Part shown: in pieces, positions 54,301 to 64,000 of the stretch
Layout: each line of letters begins with the position of its first letter
How positions within the stretch are numbered: the stretch's first letter is position 1
Assembly (NCBI RefSeq): GCF_027244095.1
Contig: NC_069658.1
Span: 414,186,687 to 414,250,686, forward strand
Direction of reading: 5' to 3'
DNA length: 64,000 nt
From: Hemicordylus capensis
Lineage: Eukaryota > Chordata > Lepidosauria > Squamata > Cordylidae
Notes under the pieces: generated by a model
What the model saw: only the letters and a program-made list of their open reading frames with translations
Told to the model about the DNA's origin: nothing
Databases searched by the model: none
Made by a program: the position numbers and the translations under genes

Positions 54301-57300
54301 TTTTAAGTATGCTAAAAACACAGTCCTTGCTCCAGAAACAGGAATTTTCAATTTAATTAGGCCTTGCCATGAATACAAATCTTTTGCTAAGGCTGCACTG
54401 CTGGACAGGCAAAGACTGCAAGCAAAGTTTGCCTATGAGGTGCTGAAGTTTGCTTCTGCTTGCATGAATCTCCGAACAAATGGCACTATTCACTTTGGAG
54501 TCATGGACAGTATTGAGAATAAAGATTGGAAACATGGGCAAATAGTTGGTATACCGATAAGCGACAAAGACATGTATGTGGATGCTTTAGATTACATTGA
54601 AAAGTGTTTTGAATCGCATGTTCAAGAAGCTGCAAGGCTCTGTATTCACTCTCCTGTTTTTATTGAAGTTATTTCAAAAGCCACTCATGAACAATATTTT
54701 GTGGTGGAAGTTGACATTGAACCATTATCTAATATTGTAAAAGGGAAGATCTTTCAAGTATGTTTACCAAAATTTAATGATAAAACTAATAAGGTGAACT
54801 TAGAAAAAGATAAAATTACATTTCAAAGAGTTGGCACAAAATCTGAACCGGTGAAGAATGAAGTTCTAGTGACATTCATTCAAGATTTGCAAGAGAGAGA
54901 TGCCAGGAGAGAAAAGGCTGAACTATCCAATCATGAACATCAAATAGAGGGCCCTCAAAATTTAGGGCGAAAGTTACCTATCTTGTTGACAGATGGTAAA
55001 AACTACATGAATGATTCTCGGTGGTACATTCTTGTTACAAACAAGTGTGGAGAGGAAGACTTGAAGTCTATTGACTTCTTGATGCACCTGAATATTTTTT
55101 GTGTATTTGATTTTGATGAGGACTCCAATGTGTCAGGCTTGTATGCCAAGTACAAAGAATGTCATGTAACCAGTTCTCATTTTTTAAAAAACTATTCCAA
55201 TGATGACAAGATGAGTCCAGCCGAATTTCAAAAACACTTGTGTCTATTTGTTAAGAAAAGCTGGATATTTTGCAATGGACGCAGTGACTTCCTTGGAAAT
55301 GAAAAACCTTGTGATGAAAACACTTGGATTAGAACCAAAAAGAAGTATCTGAAGAAAGCAGTATCTTTTATCTGTAATGACCTCCTCCCAAAAGGATCTT
55401 ACCTGGTGCTTTTCTTACTGTTGTCACCTGTAGAGAAGCCAATTATAGATACCTTCCATGAATTTTACAGTGAAATGAATGGCATGGATTTCATAATATG
55501 CCTTGCTGAGTCTACAGAAAACTATGAGAAGTGGGCTAATCTGGCTCAGGCATCCTGCAGTATTAAGACACTAGAAGAGAGAAGCATTGTAGGCATGAAG
55601 CTAAGCCATGTGGATGCTACTATCCGAAACATGCTACCTTCTACAAAAACCAACAGACATTTACCAGTTTCCACAAAGGGGGTATGTATTCTTCCTACCC
55701 TGGAAGAAGAGAAAATGTGTTCTCTTGAAATCTTGTGCACCGATCAGTGTGATGATATCAAAATAGATGGTCTGAGTGAAAAAGAAATTCAGGAGATGGA
55801 TGAAACTTTTTATCGCGGTAAAAAAGTGAGCTGGAAAAATTTCTGGCTTGCTGATAATGGGTTGTGTGGGGAGGTTATTGAACGTGAAGCCTGTAAGGAA
55901 GTATCTAAGATGCTGAATGATTTTGTGTATGGGAATCGATTCAAGTATCCTGTAGCTAAACTGAAAGTGTTCCATCACCCTGGAAGTGGAGGAAGTACCA
56001 TTGCAAGACAAGTCTTGTGGAAACAAAGGAAAGATTTACGATGTGCTGTAATCAAAACAACATACCCAGTTGTCACTGTCTGTCAGCAAGCAGTTGATTT
56101 CCGACATTATGATGAAAAAGACCTCAAAAACTCCCTCCCTGTCCTTCTGTTGGTGGAAGATTATGATGAAGAATATCTTGATGAATTAATTTATTCCTTA
56201 ACTGATGCCATGGGCCCTAACAAACGTCATCCTTCCAGGCCCTCTTTCATCCTCCTCTGCTGCAAACAGTCAAATGTTCCTGATAAGCTTTGCAAAGCTT
56301 CTCCTCAGGACACAGTTGCTGTCACTCACAAACTGACAGACCAAGAAAAAAACCTGTTCAGAACAAAGCTGGAAAAATTTGAAAACCAGTCAGATTTCAA
56401 GCCGGAATACATCCTTACCTTTGTCCTAATGAGCAGTGAATTTGATACAACTTATGTGAGAGAATTTGTAGAGCACTTGCTCAAAGGTATAGACTTATCT
56501 TCCCGTGAAACTAGCTTGATGAAGTATGTTGCCTTGCTCAATTTCTACGTACACAATTCATACATCTCTTTCTCACACTGTGAAGCTTTTTTGGGACTTG
56601 GGGCATACCAAGAAACAACAATTAGAGAGTATGACTTTATAAGTCACTTGAGTGAACAGGCACGTCTTATTTTCATTGAGTTGAGAGAAACCACCACTCA
56701 CATTTCATCCATTCAAATAATACACTACTCTGTTGCAAAGGAAATACTGAATCAGCTCTCAGGATGCAAGCCTCAGAGTGAAATTGCCATGGAACTTCTT
56801 CAAGAAAAGGCATTTCTTCACCATAGGTTTGGCCGGGAAGAATTTATAAAGTTCATCCGAGATCTGTTTATAAGACGTGATAAGAAGAGTAGGGGAGATA
56901 ATACGGATAGCTATTTCTCTCCATTCATTGAGCATATCTGCAACACTGAAAACCCTGAAAAAGCTATTGATGTTTTAGAACGTGCTTATGAATGCTTGGG
57001 AAAAGATGCATTCTTTGCTCAACAACTTGCCAGATTACATTATAATTATGAAAAGTTTGAGGATGGAAAACACTGGGCAGAAATAGCCAAATCTCATTTG
57101 CCAAATGATTCTTTTATTTTAGACACAGAAGGGCAGCTGTATAGGAAATGGTTTAGTTTTAGAGTGGACAAAAAAACTGATAAAGACACTCCTGAAGACA
57201 TCATTCAAATGATAGAAATTGCCCTTAAAGCTATGAAATGCTTCAGAGCTGCACAACAGGCTGCAAAATCTGAGAAAGACAGTATGAATAATGCTGGCTA

Positions 57301-58465
57301 TTTTGGAGAAGTAGAAGTGGGGTGTCGTTTACTAAAACTGCTATCAACACTTGATGTATTTCCTAAAAATCCAAAAGGAGAACAGCCTGAACTTGTACAA
57401 TATTTACTTACAGACTACATTCCAGAAGACATTAAAAAGCCATGGGGAAACCTTCACAGTCGCTTAAAAGGCTTACAGCAGAACATTTACAATGCCTTGG
57501 ACTGGATTTCGGAAGATCTAAGTTATTTCCAAACAAATAAAAATCAGACAGATGCTGAAGATGGGAGAGAAGAACAAGTTCATAATCCCAGAGGATGGCT
57601 CAAGAGACAGTGTAAGGTATATGCAACATTCTTCAGTTCACAGTCACTTATTGAAGAAAATAAAGCAGGATCTAAAACCCAACTGATCAGGCACATGAAT
57701 ATTTATAAACATGGTGGTGGGAATATCACCACTATCCTGTCATTCCTGTCAGATCCCAATGATAGGAAATCAGTTCAAAGCCTTGAAAAAATAATAAGCT
57801 TCTACTCAGAAGACCCACAGAAGGAGACTCTAGAGGACACAGAACTCATAAACTATATACTTTGTCACTTTACATTAGCATGCCTGTCCCCTGATTCTTC
57901 CAAACTCCTTGACCTTCAACCTCTCAGAGAAATCAGCAAGAGATTATATAAAAAGAGAAGAACAGTGTTTCCTGCAAGTGCTCATTTTTTGCTTACTTTA
58001 CTTTATTGGCCTGATGCTGCTTTGGATAAAGACTCTAATCCAGATAAAGATTATATCTTAAAGTCAGCACTTGATACCTTGAAGCATTTGCATGACATCA
58101 AAATGAAAGATATTGCACCAAGGAAGAAAAAGATCTTCACGCATTTTTTCTTGGGAATAGGCTTTGGGCTACGAAAGATTATACCCAAAACTAATATTGA
58201 TAAATTAATGAGGGGCTCCCTAGATGAACGGCGAAAAATGTGGCAAAATGGTGAAGTGTGGCAGATTAATGAAGTACATAAAGTCCTTAAAAAAGTGGAA
58301 GGATGGACAGAAGATGGCAGAGTTTTTGCAATGGGTCACTCAGAACAGATTCCAATTTTACCTTTGCATTTCGGTTCAGTGCCACCTGGAAATGAAAATG
58401 TAACATTTTATCTAGGTTTCTCATTTAATGGACTCGTTGCCCATAACATTCAGGTTAAAATGTAG
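51346..58465 (+). CDS. SAMD9L: SAMD9/SAMD9L-family protein, 1576 aa (exons 51346-51349 and 53739-58465)
   Basis: SAMD9/SAMD9L are cytosolic, interferon-induced antiviral factors that block translation, with tRNA-nuclease activity reported for the AlbA-like region. Order: SAM domain about residues 9-72 (DEWNESHVKCWLKSIG), charged linker 75-180, AlbA-like region about 183-380 with HEYKSF (Glu213) and TIHFGVMD (Asp258), SIR2-like region about 419-590 (WYILVTNKC, SWIFCNGRSD), P-loop NTPase with FHHPGSGGST (746-755) and Walker B LPVLLLVEDYDEE (801 on), helical repeats about 1060-1250, and a C-terminal OB-like end FYLGFSFNGLVAHNIQVKM. Human SAMD9 is 1589 and SAMD9L 1584 residues, so the length fits. 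The frame is fully open. I cannot separate SAMD9 from SAMD9L orthology; the symbol is the nearest family name. Mammalian copies also keep coding in one large exon. Confidence 0.95.
51417..51650. mobile_element. hAT-type MITE, 234 bp
   Basis: Ends are CAGGGGATCCTAACC and (other strand) CAGCAGATCTTAACC. A perfect 8-bp duplication CTCTAGAG lies at 51409-51416 and 51651-51658. In the intron between the start-codon exon and the large exon of the SAMD9-like gene. Confidence 0.9.
51659..51794. mobile_element. hAT-type MITE, 136 bp, abutting the previous one
   Basis: Ends are CAAGAGTCTCAAACTGTGG and (other strand) CAGCGATCTCAAATGGCA. The duplication is CTCTAGAG (51651-51658) and CTCTAGAA (51795-51802). 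It shares its left target copy with the right target copy of the element at 51417. Confidence 0.88.
51803..52787 (+). other. SAMD9-like intron, nothing recognised
   Basis: No repeat or exon recognised. Confidence 0.55.
52796..53326. mobile_element. hAT-type non-autonomous element, 531 bp
   Basis: Ends are TAGGGTTGCCAACTG and (other strand) TAGGGTTGCCAACATTG. An 8-bp duplication GTTTTTAG / GTTTTCAG (7 of 8) lies at 52788-52795 and 53327-53334. The interior is GC-rich without a transposase. Confidence 0.9.
53335..53738 (+). other. End of the SAMD9-like intron
   Basis: A CA run lies at 53651-53672 and the acceptor is at 53737-53738. Nothing else is recognised. Confidence 0.6.
53739..58465 (+). 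CDS. SAMD9L: SAMD9-like large coding exon
   Basis: Acceptor TATTCTCAG at 53730-53738. The exon begins ATTACAGGCAG and runs open for 1575 codons to TAG at 58463-58465. All recognised domains lie in it. Confidence 0.95.
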
Positions 58466-58910
58466 AAAGTATCAGCAAAGAGTTAGATCTTGCAAGAAGA
58501 AATATTTTTTCACTTCAGAGAATAACTTGATTCTTCTGAATTGTGTGGGGCAACTCCTACATATTATATGCTAATTTTGACTTGGTATGTTTTAAAGTAG
58601 GCACCTGAGTGAAGAGCAAAATCCTGAACTCCCTCAGTTCAGTCCTATGCCAAGTTGCATGGTTCTTTGAAAGCAGTAGGCTTAGCCATGCTCACTCTGC
58701 ATGGGATCAGGATGCCTAATATTTTTGTTTTTCATGGTCATTTTACACACAGTGCAGAGGCAAACCATGAACCAGCCAATCCTTGCTCTCTGTTGAGTGC
58801 ATGTGTATGATACATGCTTTTGAATACTTGCTTATTGCATCTGCACATTTTTACATATGCACCAAAAAGCATTTTAGGATTAAAAAATGTAATGTTTCAA
58901 GTAGTCATCT
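58466..58910 (+). other. SAMD9L: SAMD9-like 3' UTR (inferred)
   Basis: AT-rich sequence after the stop with an ATTAAA hexamer at 58879-58884, a plausible poly(A) signal. No transcript evidence. Confidence 0.45.
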
Positions 58911-59851
58911 TATTGTGTTTATATTTACAGTTCTCCCTGCAAGATTCTGCAGAAATATATTAGGACAGAAATTTGCTTCTTAAGTTATCAGGCAGACAAG
59001 GCTACATACAGTCAAAACCTCTTCCTGGCTGAGGATGTATAAACCAAGTAGAGAAATGAGACAAATACAAATTCTGCCACAAGTAGGAGCTGTGCTGACT
59101 TCAGTAGCATTCATACTGTTGAGGAGTCGGCAGGCTGATGTCCTTAGAAAACATAAGCAATAATATAGGAGGAATGTGCAGAAGAAAAGTGGTTCTGCAC
59201 TAGTTTATCCAGCTGGGGTTGCCAGCTTTTTTACTAGCTGTGCTGCTATGCCTTTGAAAGCAGCCAGACTTTAAGCACCTGAAGCTTTTTCTTTCATTTT
59301 CTCCGTATGCCCAGAAACACTTCACTTGCTAAATCTCAGGTTGTTAAATGCATAGCAGTAGCCCAATGAAAAGTTGGCAGCCTTAAACATGCTACCAAGG
59401 AAAAGCCTGAATCACACTTAAAGAAGTTCCAAAAGTAATCAAAACCAACTAGTAAAAGACACCATCTCAGTTATAACACAGAAGCAAGCCTTCCTGAAGA
59501 TGTAAGGTCGTCATTGTGGCCCATTTGTGAGGTGCATTTCTGAAGGAAGGCTGGAGTGTTCTCCACCTCACCCACTATCCTTAGCAGCATCTGACCAAAG
59601 GCAAAGCTGCCCATCAGAATTAAAAAGACAGGCCAGGGATTGCCTAACTCTTAATTTCAGTCAGTCTGCTTTGAGTTATATTCTTCAAAATGTCAGTCAG
59701 TACACCTAGAATCACCCATAATTCCAATTTCACATGCCTTACAGAGGGATGGACACTCGGGTAGCAAAACAGAATTGTCAAGGCAATTAGTCAAGAACTA
59801 TTTAAACTCTCTAGTCCTGAGGCGATCCATGTAAACAAGCAGCTTCTGTCT
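58911..59851. other. Intergenic, or 3' UTR of a minus-strand gene
   Basis: No transposon is recognised. If the exon at 59852-60119 is real, this would be its 3' UTR, but no clear minus-strand poly(A) hexamer is seen. Confidence 0.45.
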
Positions 59852-60119
59852 TCATATCACTTGTTGAATAGGAACCTCAGGTGGAACTGGATACATATCT
59901 AAATATGGATGCTGCCTACTGGAGCTGTGTGTTGTGTTGAGTCTGACAGATCTGACTGACCCATCTTGCCGCATGTTGGTAATTGGTGGAACTCCTTCCA
60001 ACATGACCGCAGGGATCCTCAGTCTGTTGTGGCAATCACTGTTGGAGACGCAACCCTTGCTGTTGTCGCCTCCTCCTTCCCCTGTGACCAGATAGAAGCA
60101 GGGGACAGGCTGTGTTGCT
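59852..60119 (-). CDS. Candidate terminal coding exon of an unidentified minus-strand gene
   Basis: On the minus strand a strong acceptor (CTTTGCTTCCTTCAG) is followed by an open stretch of about 88 codons. It begins ATQPVPCFYLVTGEGGGDNS, ends HPYLDMYPVPPEVPIQQVI and stops at 59852-59854. An alternative acceptor is at 60082. The sequence is hydrophilic, Pro-rich at the end, and not repeat-like. I do not recognise the family. Upstream exons would lie beyond 60.1 kb or outside the window. It may be a chance frame. Confidence 0.35.
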
Positions 60120-60295
60120 CTGAAGGAAGCAAAGATGAAGTGTGCGCGCACACACCCTGCCTTTCATGGCATGGGATTTAAACAGTTTTATTTAACTTTC
60201 CTTCTAGGTCCTGTGAGTGGCACAAGTGCTTCTAGGAAATGGATTTCCCCCCAGAGGATGCAGTTATGAGTCATGAATGCAGTGTGTATGTAGAA

Positions 60296-60340
60296 TGTGT
60301 GTGTGTGTATATACATATATATACACACACACACACACAC

Positions 60341-60384
<44 letters not shown>
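60296..60384. repeat. GT/AT/CA microsatellite
   Basis: Alternating GT, AT and CA blocks, able to fold back. Confidence 0.97.
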
Positions 60385-60387
<3 letters not shown>

Positions 60388-60461
60388 ACCCCCACCCCTG
60401 CTTAATTAGTAATTAGAACTGGATCAGGGTTTCTACTTATTGATATGTTGCCATTTGTGTA

Positions 60462-60745
60462 CCTAGGAAGATAGGAAGCTTTCTTCTACAGAGTCAGACT
60501 GTTGGTCCATCTAGCTCAGTATTGTCAACACAGACTGGCAGAGGCTTCTACAAGGTTGCAGGCAGGAATCTCTCTCGGCCCTATCTTGGAGAAGCCAGGG
60601 AGGGAACTTGAAACCTTCTGCTCTTCCGAGAGTGGCTCCATCCCCTAAGGGGAAATATCTTAGTGCTCACATCTCCCATTCATATGCAACCAGGGCAGAC
60701 CCTGCTTAGCAAAAGGGACAACTCATGCTTGCTACCACAAGATAT
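60462..60745 (-). mobile_element. Squamate SINE, about 284 bp
   Basis: Read on the minus strand it contains GCAGAAGGTTTCAAGTTCCC (B-box), CAAGATAGGGCCGAGAGAGA and GAGCTAGATGGACCAACAGT, and ends CTTTCCTATCTTCCTAGG. This is a common lizard tRNA-derived SINE pattern. Confidence 0.75.
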
Positions 60746-60770
60746 TTGATATAACTAATATAACTGAAAT

Positions 60771-60991
60771 GAGCCCCTGATGGCGCAGTGGTAAAACTGC
60801 TGCCCTGTAACCAGAAGGTTACAAGTTCGATCCTGACCAGGGGCTCAAGGTTGACTCAGCCTTCCATCCTTCCGAGGTTGGTAAAATGAGTACCCAGAAT
60901 GTTGGGGGCAATATGCTAAATCATTGTAAACCGCTTAGAGAGCTCCGGCTATAGAGCGGTATATAAATGTAAGTGCTATTGCTATTACTAT
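60771..60991 (+). mobile_element. tRNA-derived SINE with well-kept tRNA head
   Basis: The head (60771-60846) still pairs as a tRNA: acceptor GAGCCCC with GGGGCTC, A-box GGCGCAGTGG, B-box GTTCGATCC, and an anticodon loop that reads TGT. The body has CCTTCCATCCTTCCGAGGTT, then GTAAACCGCTTAGAGAG and a (TATTGC)n tail, borrowed from an L2-type LINE. The tail shows it is a SINE and not a tRNA gene. Confidence 0.85.
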
Positions 60992-61143
60992 TCGTTGTAT
61001 TTGCTTACTTGAAAAATCTGTGACCTGAAATGCTGTATCTTAATTTTTGATAATGATCAGTAAAATGTGTTAAAATCTATTATGCGAGTGTGAATAAATT
61101 TGGGGAAACTTCTGTGGACTGAAAGAGGGGGGGTCTGAGCTGT

Positions 61144-61184
61144 CACACACACCTCTACCTACCTACCTACCTACCTACCTACCT
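61144..61184. repeat. (CTAC)n microsatellite
   Basis: About nine CTAC units. Confidence 0.95.
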
Positions 61185-61257
61185 TTATATACACTGATGG
61201 GGTCTGAGCTGGCTGACGAGAGAGACATGCACACACACAACCTACCTACGGGTCTGA

Positions 61258-61945
61258 GCTGTTGGTGACTGACCAGAAAAGAAATCTTGGGATTGCGGTG
61301 GACAGCTCACTGAAAGTGTTGAATTGGTGCATGGCAGCTGTGAAAAAGGCAAATTCAATGCAAGGGATCATTAGGAAAGGGATTGGAAATAATGATCAGG
61401 GGCCTGGAGCACCTTCCTTATGAGGCAAGGCTACAGCATCTGGAGCTTTTGTTTGGAAAAGAGGTGACTACAGGAAGACATGATAGAGGTATATAAAACT
61501 GGAGTAGAGAGAATAGACAGAGAGAAAATTTTCTCCCCTCTCACAACACTAGAAGCAGAGGTCATCCCTTGAAACAAAAGATTGGGAATTTTGGGACCAA
61601 CCAAAGGAAGTACTTTTTCACATAGCACGTAATTAATCTATGGAATTCTCTGCCATGGGAAGTGGTGATGGCCACTAGCTTGGATAGCTTTAAAAGGGCT
61701 TTAGACAAATTCATGGAGGACAGGTCTATCAATGGCTACTAGTCTGGGGGCTATAAGCCACCTCCAGCCTCAGAGGCAGGATGCCTCCAAATACCAGTTG
61801 CAGGGGAGCAACAAGCAAGAGCGAGGGCATACCCTCAGCAATTGCCTTGTGGGCTTCTCAAAGGTATCTGGTGGGCCACTGTGTGAAACAGGATGCTGGA
61901 CTGGATGGGCCTCTAATCCAGCAAGGCTTTCTTACATTCTTATGT
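61258..61945 (+). mobile_element. 5'-truncated CR1 LINE (end of ORF2 and 3' UTR)
   Basis: It starts at the segment equivalent to SVTDQERNLGVVVDSSLK and follows CR1 ORF2 to its end (FMEDRSINGY equivalent near 61735). The 3' UTR (CCACCTCCAGCCTCAGAGGC) and TTCTTATG at about 61945 follow. Several frame breaks. Confidence 0.88.
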
Positions 61946-64000
61946 GTTTTAAAGTGGAATGGGTGCTAAGGATGCATTCATTCTTCATAGCTGATTCATG
62001 GAGTATTTTATATACATAAGTGGCTATCAATTTTAGGAAAGGAGTGCATACACAGTGTTTGTACTTCTCTCCTGTTTGTCCTCCAAGAAGTCTTGCAGTA
62101 GATCAAGAGCTGAACCTCCCTTATTCCTGACAAGAAAGATATGTAAAATTCTCAGATGTTCAAGATTATGGGAGGCCTATTTAGATCATATTACACTGAC
62201 ATATATAGCAAGATGGACACAGTGAATCCCTAGAACCCATATATAGAGATGTATATATCAGGCAGTATAAAAATATGGTGTGTGTGTGTGGGGGGGGTTC
62301 CCAATCATAATCAGATCTATGCACTGGTTGGTTTGTGTTTTTTAACCAAAGTCTTTACAGTTCTAGTGACCAGGCACAGAGGATTCTAGGTTTCCCTCCG
62401 TGTCCCAGGGTGACAGCAGAAAGACACAAGTAAATCCAGCCTTAGAAGACTTCATTTTCAGCTACTACATCCAAGCTACTAGTAGACTGAAGTCTAGGGT
62501 CATGCTCATCATGAAAGGCACACCTTAAATACCTTTGTCAATACACTTTTAGGATCGTTTCCACCTAGAATCTCCTATACTCAGCTACCATCAGCAGAAA
62601 CAGAAAGGGTAGTCTTTCAGAATAGCAGGCTGGTAATCATCAAGACATTCACCTCTGGCCAGCCTCAGTTGGTATGGTTGTCCCAGAAGGCCCCACAGAT
62701 TTTGCCCAATAGTAAAAAACCTTTAAACTAGCAGACATTTTCAGCAGATTTCCTTTCCTTTACTGCCTCACTATTTCCTGCAGTGCTGTTACTGATTCGG
62801 AAACCTGCGATGTTCTGCTCCACAAAAGGATATGAAGCTTTCAAATGGTATACAATGAGTTTTAACAAGTTCTGCAGAGCAGGATAATGATGGTGGTGAG
62901 AAGAGCCTTTAAGATAAAATATATACATAAAAGACTTTGAAAAATCATGTAAGCACTGGATCATATATTAGCGAGGGCTGTACATTTGTTTTAATAGCTG
63001 AAACATTTACACTGTTAACTGTCGAAACAGCTGGGTCATGAAACACTTTCCTCTCTTTCTTTAAAACATTCTAATAAAAACCAATCCAAATGGAACATGA
63101 AAGATGCAAAAGCGACTTTAGATCCAAGGAGGAGCTTTGAGTTCCCATCAGCTACAAACACAAGCCACTGAGGGAAGAGTGTGTATGTGTCTGTCTGTCT
63201 CTCTTTTAAGTGTATCTTGTAACAGAGTGCAAAGTGATGGCAAGTCCCTACGACAACCAAGACAACAATGTTCTTAGATGCGAGAGCAATCCAGATATGA
63301 AATAGGCATAAAGCAGTAAAAACCTCAGTGGAAGGAACAAAAAACTGGGGAAAAGCTGCCAAGCTGTTCTGGGCTCGCAAGACACCAAGTGCCACTGCTT
63401 GTGTCAGTGGGAAGTTAGGCTGCTCAGTCTTAGCAGACCACAATAGATCCTGTCACTGCATCCCGCTCTTAAGAAAACCAGAAATCCATCCAAAAGATGT
63501 CATCTCTGAACAACCGCCTTCCAAAGTACTGGGCTTTAGTGAGGGTACATGTTCAAACTGCTTTCCAGGGTTACAATATCAACTTTTCATTCCTAACCAA
63601 GCCACAAGGAATGCTCAGTGTTGCTTTCTGAGGCCCGTTTTGGTTTTTCTGTTTATTAAAGCAAAAGAACTGAAATAAGTTATACCCAGGAATGTGGACC
63701 CTCATCTTACTATGGCCAGAAAACGGGCCCAAAGATACACAAGGCAAGCCAAATCAGGCTCTGCTCTATGTGAAGCTAGTATTGCTTTGAGCTTCTGCCC
63801 TTTCTTTCCCTGAGCAGAGTCAAGTCTCTATCCATTCCATGGGCAAGCACTGGAGAGCCTAACTGGACTTTCTCTCTGGCCCAGGACAGGATGGACTCCC
63901 CTCCTCCCTCTCTCTCTGTGTATATGTCCACACACATTTCCATAGGAGGGGGAAGAATCCCAGCTACGCAACTCAGGAAGGGGTCTAGTGGATGACTACA
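61946..64000. other. Intergenic or intronic, nothing recognised
   Basis: About 2 kb with no transposon I can name. A short GT/G run lies at 62278-62298. Open frames such as 63036-63443 (minus) show no family features. It might be an intron of the minus-strand gene proposed at 59852. Confidence 0.5.

Noticed and set aside
60771-60846. A functional tRNA gene
   Set aside because: The tRNA-like head is continuous with a SINE body and an L2-type tail.
63036-63443. 135-codon minus-strand open frame as a gene
   Set aside because: No family motif, no convincing splice sites, and odd composition; left as unexplained sequence.

Overview
The window is nuclear DNA of a vertebrate, most likely a squamate reptile (lizard or snake). 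Split host genes lie in long introns full of CR1 and L2 LINEs, a BovB fragment, a BovB-tailed SINE, other tRNA-derived SINEs, many short hAT-type DNA transposons, a DIRS element and abundant CA/GT/CT microsatellites. That mixture is typical of squamates. The species cannot be fixed from the sequence alone.

Region 1 (1 to about 21.1 kb): the 3' half of ERN1 (IRE1 alpha), plus strand. Nine coding exons between 586 and 19344 encode about 418 residues: the whole kinase domain and the whole KEN RNase domain, stop codon included. A 3' UTR follows, with a last poly(A) signal at 21117-21122. The lumenal and transmembrane exons lie before the window. The introns hold an antisense DIRS retroelement (1652-6838), a 5'-truncated L2 LINE, and several hAT and mariner-like elements whose ends and target duplications can be read directly.

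Region 2 (21 to 49 kb): intergenic DNA built almost wholly from repeats. It has a nearly full-length CR1 LINE on the minus strand (27136-31880) flanked by two CR1 copies that keep ORF1 and the 3' end but lack ORF2. It also has a probable old hAT element carrying a solo LTR and a second hAT, an inverted pair of 172-bp arms around a SINE, the 5' half of an L2, a possible Penelope-like end and a BovB fragment.

Region 3 (about 49.6 to 58.9 kb): a SAMD9/SAMD9L-family gene, plus strand. A tiny exon carries the start codon (51346-51349) and one large exon (53739-58465) carries the rest, giving 1576 residues. The reading frame is intact, with SAM, AlbA-like, SIR2-like, P-loop NTPase, helical-repeat and C-terminal OB-like regions. 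The family acts in interferon-induced antiviral defence and control of translation. A possible ISRE and 5' UTR exon lie near 49.67-49.80 kb.

Region 4 (59 to 64 kb): a candidate last coding exon of an unidentified minus-strand gene (59852-60119), convergent with SAMD9L, then SINEs, a CR1 3' fragment and about 2 kb with no recognised feature.

The two host genes belong to different stress responses (unfolded protein response and innate immunity). Nothing in the sequence shows that they are co-regulated.
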